The notes under the pieces were generated by a model. That model was not told the origin of the DNA and searched no databases. It worked only from the letters and a program-made list of their open reading frames with translations. Shown piece by piece: positions 25,030 through 32,667 of a DNA stretch of 34,879 nt. The first letter of the stretch is position 1, and each line of letters begins with the position of its first letter. Position numbers and translations under genes: made by a program. Source of the DNA: UBA4717 sp002404395 (GTDB taxonomy: Bacteria > Bacillota > Clostridia > Oscillospirales > CAG-272); NCBI GenBank assembly GCA_937902275.1, contig CALFNW010000150.1, positions 1 to 34,879 on the forward strand. The letters are read 5' to 3'.

Positions 25030-25701
25030 CTAAGTTTCTTTTACTATATCAATTATGGCGATCCCCGAATCGGTGTATTTAAATTTGATCTCGTGTGAGG
25101 AATATTTCATACCGTATATACGTGAAAGGTCCCTTAAATACGCCGGCTTCGGATCCTCTGAGAGCAAAAGCTTTGCGGCGGCGGAGATCTCGGGGAAGCT
25201 TGCTTCAAGCTCGGCGCGGCACTCTACCCTGACTGTGTGAGCCGAGGTTTGCTCGGCGAACCCGCCGCTGGCGTCTGCGATGCTGTCAAATTCGGGCAGA
25301 TACGGCTTTATGTCATAGATCGGCGTTCCGTTCATCAGGTCGGCACCGGAAACAACGAGCACCATGCCAAGCTTCGGGTCGTTGCGTATTTCCTCAAGCT
25401 TTACCGCGCTGAGACCGATCGGATTCGGTCTAAACGGCGAGCGCGTTGCAAATACTCCCATGCGCTTGTTGCCTCCGAGCCGCGGCGGTCTGACTGTCGG
25501 AGACCATGACTTGCGCTCGCTTTCGGAAAAATTCCAGATGAGCCAGATATGAGAATAGCCGTCGAGTCCGCGAAAGGCTTCCGGATTCCGATATTCTTTT
25601 TCAAAAATTATTTCGGAGGTCAATTCCTTTGCAATACCTCCCTGACGAGGTATTCCGAATTTGCTTTCAAAGCCGTTTCTGATGTGAGCGATTGTTTTCA
25701 T
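25030..25701 (-). CDS. trmO: tRNA (t6A37) N6-methyltransferase TrmO/TsaA family
   Basis: TrmO uses S-adenosylmethionine to methylate the t6A at position 37 of threonine tRNAs. The 223-residue protein has the TsaA-type beta-barrel (about 1-145), with the signature ATRSPFRPNPIGLSAV (85-100), GLDGYSHIWL (45-54) and DIKPYLPEFD, plus a C-terminal extension of about 75 residues like that in E. coli TrmO. GGGAG precedes the start codon at suitable distance. It is transcribed divergently from the alkylation-repair gene, and the two promoters share their -35 region. Confidence 0.9.
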   Translation of the reverse strand: MKTIAHIRNGFESKFGIPRQGGIAKELTSEIIFEKEYRNPEAFRGLDGYSHIWLIWNFSESERKSWSPTVRPPRLGGNKRMGVFATRSPFRPNPIGLSAVKLEEIRNDPKLGMVLVVSGADLMNGTPIYDIKPYLPEFDSIADASGGFAEQTSAHTVRVECRAELEASFPEISAAAKLLLSEDPKPAYLRDLSRIYGMKYSSHEIKFKYTDSGIAIIDIVKET

Positions 25702-25739
25702 AGATAACTCCCGGTTATTTTGGTCGGTCTTTACTTAAT

Positions 25740-25768
25740 ATTGTATCAGAAAAGTGAGGTATTTACAA
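25740..25768 (-). promoter_or_regulatory. Promoter of trmO
   Basis: On the minus strand, TTGTAA (25768-25763) and TACAAT (25745-25740) are 17 nt apart. Its -35 overlaps the -35 of the divergent promoter. Confidence 0.6.
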
Positions 25769-25791
25769 GTCCCGCCTGTGTGTGATATAAT
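25762..25791 (+). promoter_or_regulatory. Promoter of the DNA alkylation repair gene
   Basis: TTTACA (25762-25767) and TATAAT (25786-25791), 18-nt spacer. Confidence 0.65.
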
Positions 25792-25855
25792 AATTTTCGC
25801 AAGAAGCGTCGGCTGAGCTTTATAAGGCTTCAATCTGCAAACAGGAGGTGCTCTG

Positions 25856-26545
25856 ATGAATGTGATCGAAACCGTCAGAAAAACTTTGCTTGAAAACCGA
25901 GATGAAAAGTATGGGGATTTTACTGCCGCACTCCTGCCGAATCTGGCACGCGACTCGATCATCGGCGTCAGAGTTCCCGTTGTCCGAAAGCTTGCTGCGC
26001 AAATGCTTAAGGACAAAACCGCCGAAGCGTTTACGGCTTTGCCAGAGCATCGGTATTATGAGGAGAATAATCTGCACTCGTTCATTATCGCCAAAACCAA
26101 GGATTATGAGCGTGGTGTCCGCGAAATCGACGTGTTTTTGCCGCATATTGATAATTGGTCTACCTGCGACGGGCTTTCGCCGGAGTGCGTGAGGTACCAT
26201 TCGGAGGAATATTACCCTAAGATCGGGAAGTATCTGAAGTCAGCGCATACCTACACTGTGCGCTTCGGATTGAATATGCTGATGAAATTTTACCTGAAGG
26301 ATAATTTCAAGAGCGAATATGCCGAGCTTGCGGCATCGGTAAGGTCGGACGATTACTACATAAAAATGGCTCAGGCGTGGTATTTTGCCACTGCGCTTGC
26401 TTACAGATATGATGATGCGGTAAAATATCTTGAAACGCCGCGGCTTGACTTGTGGAGCCACAACAAAACGATCTCAAAGGCAATGGACAGCTATAGGATA
26501 AGCGAAGAAAGAAAAATCTATTTGCGCACGCTGAGAAGGAAATGA
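25856..26545 (+). CDS. DNA alkylation repair protein, AlkD-like HEAT-repeat glycosylase
   Basis: A 229-residue all-helical protein of the DNA alkylation repair family (AlkD/AlkC-like), which removes or recognises alkylated bases by wrapping DNA with HEAT-like repeats. Family marks are IIGVRVPVVRKLA (35-47), where a short helix lines the DNA, and the DNWSTCDGL block (98-106); the tryptophan and aspartate of that block fit the nucleobase-facing residues of AlkD-type proteins. AGGAGGTG at 25843-25850 gives a strong start. It has its own promoter and stands alone; no SOS box was seen. Confidence 0.88.
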   Translation: MNVIETVRKTLLENRDEKYGDFTAALLPNLARDSIIGVRVPVVRKLAAQMLKDKTAEAFTALPEHRYYEENNLHSFIIAKTKDYERGVREIDVFLPHIDNWSTCDGLSPECVRYHSEEYYPKIGKYLKSAHTYTVRFGLNMLMKFYLKDNFKSEYAELAASVRSDDYYIKMAQAWYFATALAYRYDDAVKYLETPRLDLWSHNKTISKAMDSYRISEERKIYLRTLRRK

Positions 26546-26612
26546 ACGCGCAACTTGTGCAAAAATCACACTTGAAAAAGCGCGATTTTTCTCAATATCG
26601 GACGATTAGCTA

Positions 26613-26641
26613 TATACAAATGACGAAAAACGTGATATAAT
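26613..26641 (+). promoter_or_regulatory. Promoter of typA
   Basis: TATACA (26613-26618), 17 nt, TATAAT (26636-26641). The start point would be near 26648, about 40 nt before the TTG start. Confidence 0.6.
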
Positions 26642-26686
26642 AACAGGATGAAATGATGCAGGCAATTTAAAAAAGGAGATAATACC

Positions 26687-28513
26687 TTGATAAGAGAAGA
26701 TTTAAGAAATATAGCGATCATCGCCCACGTTGACCACGGCAAGACGACCCTTGTTGATGAAATGCTTAAGCAGGGCGGTATTTTCCGTCAGAATCAGGCG
26801 ACTGAGGAGCGCGTCATGGACAGCAATGACCTTGAACGCGAACGCGGAATTACGATACTCGCCAAGAACACTGCTGTGCACTATAACGGTGTTAAGATAA
26901 ACATTATCGACACCCCCGGTCACGCCGATTTCGGAGGAGAGGTCGAGCGTATACTCAAAATGGTTGACGGCGTGCTTTTGCTCGTTGACGCGGCGGAGGG
27001 TCCGATGCCGCAGACCCGCTTTGTGCTTCAGAAAGCACTCGCGCTGAATCACCGTGTTATCGTGGTGATAAATAAGGTTGACAAGCCCGACGCGCGGCTT
27101 GACGAAGTTCAGGACGAGGTGCTTGAACTGCTCATGTCGCTTGACGCAAGCGATGAACAGCTCGACAGTCCCATGGTATTCTGCTCGGGCAGAGCAGGCA
27201 CTGCTTCCATGACTCCCGACAAGCAGGACAAGGATCTCAAATGCCTGTTCGATCTGATCCTTGACTACATTCCGAAGCCCGAGGGCGATCCCGACGGAGA
27301 GCTTCAGCTGCTCGTTTCGTCTATCGACTATAATGATTATGTCGGACGTATCGGTATCGGCAGGATCGAGCGCGGTACCGCAAAGCTCGGAGCGGATGTG
27401 GCGATCTCAAACTACCACAAGCCGGGTGAAGTCAAAAAGGCAAAGATCGTTGCGCTTTATCAGATCGACGGACTAAAGCGTATCCCGGTGGAAAGCGCAA
27501 TGGTCGGAGATATTGTCTGCTTCTCGGGCGCCGAGGACATCAATATCGGCGATACGCTGACTTCTCCCGCGTGTGTGGAGCCGCTTGAATTTGTCAAAGT
27601 AAGCGAACCGACAATGGAAATGACATTTATGGTCAACGACAGTCCGCTTGCGGGACGCGACGGCAAGTATGTTACTTCGCGTCAGCTCAGAGAAAGACTT
27701 TACAAGGAATTGCTCAAGGACGTGTCGCTCAGAGTATCGGACGGTGAAACTACCGACAGCTTCAAGGTTGCGGGCAGAGGCGAAATGCATTTGTCGATAC
27801 TGATAGAAACAATGCGCCGTGAGGGTTATGAGCTTGCCTGCAGCACACCGAGAGTGCTTTACAAAATGATCGACGGCGTTAAGTGCGAGCCTATGGAGCG
27901 CGTGATAATCGACGTGCCTGACGGCTCTCAGGGAGCGGTCATCGAAAAGCTCGGCGCGCGTAAGGGCGACCTGATAGAAATGTCTATGCACGGCGACAGA
28001 TGGAGAATAGAATACAGCATACCTGCGCGTTGCCTCTTCGGTTACCGCAGTGAGTTTTTGACCGACACCAAGGGAGAGGGAATAATCAACTCGGTATTCG
28101 ATGGATATCAACCCTGCCGCGGTGAGATCACCATGCGCTACACCGGTTCGCTTGTAGCGAGCGAGGACGGCGAAACCACGTCATACGGACTTTACAACAC
28201 CCAAGAACGCGGACAGCTCTTCATCGGACCTGCGGTTCCCGTTTATGAGGGTATGATAGTTGGCGAATCGCCGAAGATCGGAGATATTGCGGTCAACGTA
28301 TGCAAAAAGAAGCATCTTACCGCCATACGCTCAGCCGGTGCGGACGAAGCGCTCAGACTGATCACGCCTAAGGTAATGAGCCTTGAAGAGGCGATCGAGT
28401 TTATCGCTGATGATGAGCTTATCGAGGTCACTCCGAAAAACATCCGTCTGAGAAAACGTATACTCAACACTGCTAACCGTCTCAAGGCGCAGAGTAAGTT
28501 AAAAAAAGAATAA
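26687..28513 (+). CDS. typA: Ribosome-associated GTPase TypA/BipA
   Basis: TypA is a translational GTPase of the EF-G/LepA group that acts in ribosome assembly and stress or low-temperature growth. The 608-residue length is standard. GTP-binding motifs are AHVDHGKTT (13-21), ERERGITI in switch I, DTPGH (76-80) and NKVD (130-133). Domain II, the EF-G-like domains III and V, and the TypA-specific C-terminal domain follow in the usual order. The start is a TTG at 26687 behind AAAGGAG (26672-26678); no nearby ATG would retain the P-loop strand. A stem-loop follows at 28518. Confidence 0.97.
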   Translation: MIREDLRNIAIIAHVDHGKTTLVDEMLKQGGIFRQNQATEERVMDSNDLERERGITILAKNTAVHYNGVKINIIDTPGHADFGGEVERILKMVDGVLLLVDAAEGPMPQTRFVLQKALALNHRVIVVINKVDKPDARLDEVQDEVLELLMSLDASDEQLDSPMVFCSGRAGTASMTPDKQDKDLKCLFDLILDYIPKPEGDPDGELQLLVSSIDYNDYVGRIGIGRIERGTAKLGADVAISNYHKPGEVKKAKIVALYQIDGLKRIPVESAMVGDIVCFSGAEDINIGDTLTSPACVEPLEFVKVSEPTMEMTFMVNDSPLAGRDGKYVTSRQLRERLYKELLKDVSLRVSDGETTDSFKVAGRGEMHLSILIETMRREGYELACSTPRVLYKMIDGVKCEPMERVIIDVPDGSQGAVIEKLGARKGDLIEMSMHGDRWRIEYSIPARCLFGYRSEFLTDTKGEGIINSVFDGYQPCRGEITMRYTGSLVASEDGETTSYGLYNTQERGQLFIGPAVPVYEGMIVGESPKIGDIAVNVCKKKHLTAIRSAGADEALRLITPKVMSLEEAIEFIADDELIEVTPKNIRLRKRILNTANRLKAQSKLKKE

Positions 28514-28517
28514 AACA

Positions 28518-28552
28518 AAATTTCCCGACCGGTCACGCCTGTCGGGAAATTT
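28518..28552 (+). terminator. Stem-loop after typA
   Basis: A perfect 12-bp stem (28518-28529 with 28541-28552) and an 11-nt loop. The stem ends in AAATTT; only a weak T-tract is present, so termination may be partial and could feed the phosphatase gene. Confidence 0.7.
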
Positions 28553-28576
28553 GCAATAAGCCTTGTTTACAGCCGA

Positions 28577-28591
28577 GCCGCCCGCGGCGGC
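28577..28591 (+). repeat. SD-proximal mini-hairpin before the phosphatase gene
   Basis: GCCGCC/GGCGGC around a CGC loop; the core differs by one base from the repeats at 1197 and 1331. GGAG of the ribosome site starts 3 nt later. Confidence 0.65.
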
Positions 28592-28603
28592 ATGGAGTCT
28601 GCC

Positions 28604-29290
28604 ATGATTGATACGATATTTTTTGATCTTGACGATACGTTGCTTGATTTTTCAAGGATCGAGCCGATCGCATTAAAAAAAGCGCTCGGCGAATTCGGCG
28701 TCGCTGCCGACGACGATATGGCAAAGCGTTATCATGATATAAACATTTCAAAATGGAAGGCGCTTGAGCGAGGAGAGCTGAAGCGCTGTGAAGTCATTGT
28801 AAGCCGCTTTGAACAGCTTTTTGACGAATACGGGATATGTGCGGACCCGTCGGCGGTGCAAAAGCGTTTTGAATGGCTTGTCGGCGAAGAATATTTCTTT
28901 ATGCCGGGTGCTAAAGAGCTGCTTCTGAAGCTTTACGGAAAATATCGGATATACATAGTGACAAACGGTACGGGAAGCGTACAGCATCGCAGACTTGAAG
29001 CTTCCGGCATCGATCGCCTTATAAACGGAGTTTTTATTTCCGAGGAGCTTGGAGCGGAAAAGCCGAGCCGCGCCTTCTTTGATTCGGTGTTCGTTCGGAT
29101 CGGGAAATATGACGCCGACAGGATCATAATTGTAGGAGACAGCCTGTCGTCCGACATTGCCGGCGGCATAAACGCCGGTATCCACACCTGCTTATATGAT
29201 CCGAGCGGTATATCGGCAAAAGACCGGATCATACCCGAATATCGGATAGGCAGGCTTTCGGAACTTGAGAAGCTGCTTGTTGCGATATAA
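28604..29290 (+). CDS. yjjG: HAD hydrolase, YjjG-type nucleotidase
   Basis: A 228-residue haloacid-dehalogenase phosphatase closest to YjjG, which dephosphorylates pyrimidine and non-canonical nucleoside monophosphates. Motif I is FFDLDDTLLDF (D8 nucleophile, D10 acid/base), motif II T120 in IVTNG, motif III K153 in GAEKPS, and motif IV GDSLSSDIAGG (178-188). A helical C1-type cap occupies about 16-95. The ATG at 28592 is in frame, but the ATG at 28604 is preferred: GGAG at 28594-28597 is then correctly spaced and the protein begins at the first strand. Its stop is only 5 nt from the stop of the convergent regulator gene. Confidence 0.87.
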   Translation: MIDTIFFDLDDTLLDFSRIEPIALKKALGEFGVAADDDMAKRYHDINISKWKALERGELKRCEVIVSRFEQLFDEYGICADPSAVQKRFEWLVGEEYFFMPGAKELLLKLYGKYRIYIVTNGTGSVQHRRLEASGIDRLINGVFISEELGAEKPSRAFFDSVFVRIGKYDADRIIIVGDSLSSDIAGGINAGIHTCLYDPSGISAKDRIIPEYRIGRLSELEKLLVAI

Positions 29291-29295
29291 TTCAA

Positions 29296-29508
29296 TTATT
29301 TTCGCTTGTATGGGGACGACTCATCCGTGATCCCGAGAATATAGTCGGTCGAAGTGTCAAAATAGTATGCTAACTGTATAAGTGTGTCGATCGGCAGACT
29401 GCGCTGACCGTTTTCATACTGAGAATATGTGTTCTGTTTTATGTGCAGATACTCGGCGATCTGTTTTTGGGTTATGTCCCTGTCTTCGCGTATGTCTTTC
29501 AAACGCAT
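29296..29508 (-). CDS. XRE-family (Cro/C1-type) transcriptional regulator
   Basis: A 70-residue DNA-binding protein that is essentially one HTH domain: TQKQIAEYLHIKQNTYSQYE (13-32) forms the helix-turn-helix, followed by LPIDTLIQLAYYFDTSTDYIL, the usual fourth and fifth helices. There is no effector domain. GGAGG precedes the start codon. It is divergent from the TM2 gene, and three copies of a 19-bp dyad fill the space between, so it very likely represses that gene and perhaps itself. A TATAAT on the minus strand (29566-29561) is its probable -10; the -35 is poor. Confidence 0.93.
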   Translation of the reverse strand: MRLKDIREDRDITQKQIAEYLHIKQNTYSQYENGQRSLPIDTLIQLAYYFDTSTDYILGITDESSPYKRK

Positions 29509-29568
29509 AAATTACCTCCGTCGCCGCGATATTAACATACTTTCGACGAATTTTGATAATATTATACG

Positions 29569-29587
29569 TTATCACGAAATGAGATAT
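29569..29587. promoter_or_regulatory. Operator copy 1 for the XRE repressor
   Basis: A 19-bp dyad of the form WTATCWC-N5-GWGATAT (W is A or T). It directly abuts and shares one base with the -35 box of the plus-strand promoter. Confidence 0.7.
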
Positions 29588-29615
29588 TGACAAATATCAC
29601 ATTTCGTGATATTAT
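29587..29615 (+). promoter_or_regulatory. Promoter of the zinc-ribbon/TM2 gene
   Basis: TTGACA (29587-29592), 17 nt, TATTAT (29610-29615). Operator copy 2 fills the spacer. Confidence 0.75.
29594..29612. promoter_or_regulatory. Operator copy 2 for the XRE repressor
   Basis: ATATCAC-N5-GTGATAT, a perfect dyad of arms, positioned between the -35 and -10 boxes and overlapping the -10. Confidence 0.75.
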
Positions 29616-29625
29616 ATAGTCAATA

Positions 29626-29644
29626 ATATCTCAAAATGAGATAT
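29626..29644. promoter_or_regulatory. Operator copy 3 for the XRE repressor
   Basis: ATATCTC-N5-GAGATAT, again with perfect arms, covering about +4 to +22 of the predicted transcript. Start-to-start distances between the three copies are 25 and 32 bp. Confidence 0.75.
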
Positions 29645-29669
29645 AATTATATAAACGGAGGAAATGACA

Positions 29670-30074
29670 ATGAATGAACAGAATACTCAGGCAACTGAGA
29701 ATCAGACCGCGACAAAGTTTTGCAAGCACTGCGGCGGAAAGATACCGGCCGACGCGGTAATGTGTACGATCTGCGGCAGGCAGGTGGAGGAGCTTAAGGG
29801 CACTTCCGGAACTCCGACGCAGATAGTGGTGAACAATACTAATGCAAACAGCAATGTTAACAATAATGTAAACGCAGCGGTTTCGGCAAGGCTGAAAAAC
29901 AAGTGGGTAGCGGTATGTCTCTGCTTTTTCCTCGGGGCACTCGGCGCTCACAAATTTTATGAAGGAAAAGTCGGAATGGGCATACTTTACATATTCACAT
30001 TAGGTCTTCTCGGGATAGGCGTAATTATTGACTTTATAACACTGTTATTCAAACCGAATCCGTATATGGTCTGA
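29670..30074 (+). CDS. Zinc-ribbon plus TM2-domain membrane protein
   Basis: A 134-residue protein with a four-cysteine zinc ribbon at the N-terminus (C18, C21, C32, C35 in FCKHCGGKIP and MCTICGRQ), a short asparagine-rich linker (about 52-70), and a TM2 domain of two membrane spans (about 76-126), with the typical FFLGALGAHKFYEGK motif. The function of TM2 proteins is not established. The ATG at 29670 is 8 nt from GGAGG (29657-29661); the ATG at 29664 would be too close. Expression is probably controlled by the divergent XRE regulator through the three operators. Confidence 0.88.
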   Translation: MNEQNTQATENQTATKFCKHCGGKIPADAVMCTICGRQVEELKGTSGTPTQIVVNNTNANSNVNNNVNAAVSARLKNKWVAVCLCFFLGALGAHKFYEGKVGMGILYIFTLGLLGIGVIIDFITLLFKPNPYMV

Positions 30075-30108
30075 GGTGTTTGTCAGCTCGGAGTTTTAAG
30101 AAACATAG

Positions 30109-30150
30109 AAGCGGTTGCTCATTGCCGAAAGGCCCGGAGCAACCGCTTTT
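30109..30150. terminator. Bidirectional terminator between the TM2 and UPF0210 genes
   Basis: A perfect 12-bp stem (30109-30120 with 30137-30148), with a small GCC/GGC stem inside the loop, is followed on the plus strand by TTTT. It sits between convergent genes. Confidence 0.75.
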
Positions 30151-30176
30151 GCAATATTCAATGTTTTAAAAGACAG

Positions 30177-31535
30177 TCAGTTCTTAAGGCTGTGTATCGG
30201 CGCGGGAATACGTCCTCCGCGGCTGATGAATTTGAGCGGCGAGCGTTCGTTGATCCTGATGACCGGTGCATATCCGAGCAGACCGCCGAAGCTTACGCTG
30301 TCTCCGACCTTTTTGCCGTATGCCGGAATAACGCGCACGGCAGTTGTCTTTGTATTGGCAACACCGATTGAGATCTCATCGGCAATAAGGGCACTTATGA
30401 CTTCAGCAGGGGTATCACCGGGAATAGCGATCATGTCAAGTCCGACCGAGCAGACCGCGGTCATGGCTTCGAGCTTTTCAATCGTAAGCGCGCCGCAGGC
30501 TACGGCGTCGATCATTCCTGCGTCTTCCGATACCGGTATAAATGCTCCGGAGAGTCCGCCTACGTGTGAGGAAGCCATTACGCCGCCTTTTTTGACGGCA
30601 TCGTTCAAAAGGGCAAGCGCGGCAGTTGTTCCGCAGGCACCGCAGGTCTCAAGCCCCATAGCTTCAAGTATGTGTGCTACGGAATCGCCGATCGCCGGAG
30701 TGGGAGCGAGAGAGAGATCAATTATTCCGAAAGGTACTCCGAGACGGTTTGAGGCTTCGCGCGCAACAAGCTGACCCACACGCGTGATCTTGAATGCGGT
30801 GCGCTTGATTATATCCGCAAGCGCGGTAAAGTCGCAGTCGCCTGCACGTTTGATAGCGCTTGCAACAACGCCGGGTCCGGAAACGCCTACGCTCACAACC
30901 GCGTCGCCTTCGCCGGCGCCGAGAAAGGCTCCTGCCATAAACGGGTTGTCTTCGGGAGCGTTGGCAAAGAATACGAGCTTTGCGCAGCCGATCGAGTTAT
31001 TGTCACGTGTTAAATAAGCGGTCTCTTTTACTATCTGTCCTGCCTTTGCAACTGCGTCCATGTTTATACCGGCTTTTGTGGTCGCTACGTTTACCGATGA
31101 GCAGACAAAGTCTGTGGAGGTAAGCGCTTCGGGTATGCTGTCAAGCAGGGTACGCTCGGCTTCTGTCATGCCTTTCTGTACGAGCGCACTGTAGCCGCCG
31201 ATGAAGTTTATGCCGAGCGTCTTTGCCGCACGGTCAAGCGACTTTGCGAGACTTACGTAACCTTTGCGCGAGAGGTTGCCGCCTATTAGCGAGATCGGAG
31301 TGACCGCCACACGCTTGTTGATTATCGGGATACCGTATTCTTTTTCGATATCTTCGCCGGTCTTAACTAACTTTTCGGCATATTTGGTGATCTTATCGTA
31401 AATTTTGCCTCCGATTATGTCGGCGTCGCCTCCGGCACAGTCAAAAAGCGAAATTCCCATGGTTATCGTTCGGATGTCGAGGTTTTCCTCGCGTATCATG
31501 CTTATAGTTTCGAGTATGTCTGTGGTATTCAGCAT
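30177..31535 (-). CDS. PFL family protein, UPF0210/DUF711
   Basis: A 452-residue cytoplasmic protein of the UPF0210 (PFL) family, widely conserved in Firmicutes and archaea; the fold is related to pyruvate formate-lyase, but no reaction is established. Typical blocks are DIRTITMGISL near the start, NKRVAVTPIS, SVNVATTKAGIN, FGIIDLSLAPTPAIGDSVA, and GLDMIAIPGDTPAEVI. No glycyl-radical motif was noticed. The ATG at 31535 with GAGG 6 nt upstream is preferred to a TTG at 31547 that overlaps the ACT gene's stop. It is transcribed directly after the ACT-domain gene, the usual partner. Confidence 0.93.
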   Translation of the reverse strand: MLNTTDILETISMIREENLDIRTITMGISLFDCAGGDADIIGGKIYDKITKYAEKLVKTGEDIEKEYGIPIINKRVAVTPISLIGGNLSRKGYVSLAKSLDRAAKTLGINFIGGYSALVQKGMTEAERTLLDSIPEALTSTDFVCSSVNVATTKAGINMDAVAKAGQIVKETAYLTRDNNSIGCAKLVFFANAPEDNPFMAGAFLGAGEGDAVVSVGVSGPGVVASAIKRAGDCDFTALADIIKRTAFKITRVGQLVAREASNRLGVPFGIIDLSLAPTPAIGDSVAHILEAMGLETCGACGTTAALALLNDAVKKGGVMASSHVGGLSGAFIPVSEDAGMIDAVACGALTIEKLEAMTAVCSVGLDMIAIPGDTPAEVISALIADEISIGVANTKTTAVRVIPAYGKKVGDSVSFGGLLGYAPVIRINERSPLKFISRGGRIPAPIHSLKN

Positions 31536-31543
31536 GGGACACC

Positions 31544-31813
31544 TCAAATTCTGTGCATCGAGTTGAAAATGTCCTCGTGCATGGTATGTATGACAAGTCC
31601 CTTTTCAACGCCGAGCTTGTCAAGCTCGTCCACAAATTCCGTGAACGGGATGTTGAGCTTATCAATATCCACAAGCATTATCATTGCAAAGTATTCTTTC
31701 ATGACGCTTTGCGATATGTCCACGATATTTACTCCGTGAGCGGAGCAGGTGTTTGACACCTCTGCTATGATGCCGAGCGTGTCTTTTCCGGTTACCGATA
31801 TTACTGCTTTCAT
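31544..31813 (-). CDS. ACT domain protein, UPF0237 family
   Basis: An 89-residue protein that is a single ACT domain, opening with VISVTGKDTLGIIAEVS (4-20). ACT domains bind amino acids or other small ligands as dimers. It ends 8 nt before the UPF0210 gene, and this pair is conserved across Firmicutes, which suggests that it senses a ligand for its partner. AAGGAAG at 31823-31829 gives the start, and a promoter lies at 31847-31875. Confidence 0.92.
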   Translation of the reverse strand: MKAVISVTGKDTLGIIAEVSNTCSAHGVNIVDISQSVMKEYFAMIMLVDIDKLNIPFTEFVDELDKLGVEKGLVIHTMHEDIFNSMHRI

Positions 31814-31846
31814 TGCTGTTATCTTCCTTTCGTCTTCATAAAGATA

Positions 31847-31875
31847 ATATTACACTATTTTGTCGCAAATTGCAA
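31847..31875 (-). promoter_or_regulatory. Promoter of the ACT-UPF0210 operon
   Basis: On the minus strand, TTGCAA (31875-31870) and TAATAT (31852-31847), 17-nt spacer. Confidence 0.6.
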
Positions 31876-31954
31876 TAGCGCGGCAGGATTTTTCGATATT
31901 TTGCGCTGTAATTTGTTTTCGCGTAGGTATCTGGGTGTAAATGTGAAAAAGCAC

Positions 31955-31983
31955 TTGAACTTTGCTCTGTATTGTGATATACT
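31955..31983 (+). promoter_or_regulatory. Promoter of the 32052 gene
   Basis: TTGAAC (31955-31960), 17 nt, TATACT (31978-31983); start point near 31990. Confidence 0.65.
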
Positions 31984-32051
31984 GTTTTATATTGCTTCGA
32001 TATGCGAAAAATGAAAAATTGTCGGAGGCAGTATGCGGAGGATGAAAATTC

Positions 32052-32594
32052 ATGAATGAATTTGCCAACTATTTTGAATATTCGGTCGAAGCTAAAAACG
32101 AAGGACGCCTGAAGCTGAGACGTTTTCTCTTGATTATCGGGTACATACTTTTTCCGATAGTCTTTTTTGCGGTGCTTGCAAGATTCAAGCTGTATGTGCT
32201 CGGCTGCTTCGCCGTGCTGTTTACGGCGATACTCGTGTTTTTTACCTGGCGGTATACTCAAATTGAGTATGAATATCAGATCGTCAAGGGAGAGATGACC
32301 TTTTCGAAAATATACGGACGGAAATCGCGTAAAGACTGTCTCAAGGTACGTATGCAGGATATGAGTCTGATTGCGCCTTATGATGAAAAAAACAAGGCTT
32401 CTGCGGATGCGGCTGAAAATAAGTTTTATTTTGTTTCTTCCATGAGCTCTCCGGATATTTATTTCGGTCTGTTCAAGAACGAAAAAAGCGGCGCAATGTC
32501 GGCGGTGTTTTTTGAAGCGACCGCCAAGACGGTAAAACTTGCTAAGTTTTATAATTCTTCGGCAACCGTGGAATCGCCGTCGCTCAGATACTGA
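32052..32594 (+). CDS. Small membrane protein, DUF6106-like
   Basis: A 180-residue protein with two adjacent membrane spans at about 24-42 and 46-66, joined by a very short turn, followed by a cytoplasmic beta-rich domain containing YTQIEYEYQIVKGEM and MSLIAPYD. The layout recalls DUF6106 proteins of Clostridia, from memory only; the function is unknown. GGAGG at 32037-32041 precedes the start at 32052. A second ribosome-site-like GGAGG (32024-32028) serves an 8-codon frame (ATG 32033, stop 32057-32059) that overlaps this gene's start. Confidence 0.7.
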   Translation: MNEFANYFEYSVEAKNEGRLKLRRFLLIIGYILFPIVFFAVLARFKLYVLGCFAVLFTAILVFFTWRYTQIEYEYQIVKGEMTFSKIYGRKSRKDCLKVRMQDMSLIAPYDEKNKASADAAENKFYFVSSMSSPDIYFGLFKNEKSGAMSAVFFEATAKTVKLAKFYNSSATVESPSLRY

Positions 32595-32626
32595 TTTGAT
32601 TTTTGCGGCATAATGCGGCAGTCTGT

Positions 32627-32657
32627 GAAGTAAAATGTATTAAACATATTTTACTTC
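32627..32657 (+). promoter_or_regulatory. Hairpin directly against the ribosome site of the lipoprotein gene
   Basis: GAAGTAAAAT pairs perfectly with ATTTTACTTC (32627-32636 with 32648-32657), extendable by two pairs including one G-T. The next base starts GGAGGG. It may be an operator, an mRNA-stabilising hairpin or a weak terminator of the upstream gene. Confidence 0.5.
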
Positions 32658-32667
32658 GGAGGGTGTC

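Noticed and set aside
26570..26597. AAAAATC/GATTTTT pairing after the alkylation-repair gene as a terminator
   Set aside because: Only 7 A-T-rich pairs with a long loop and no proper T-run; too weak to call.
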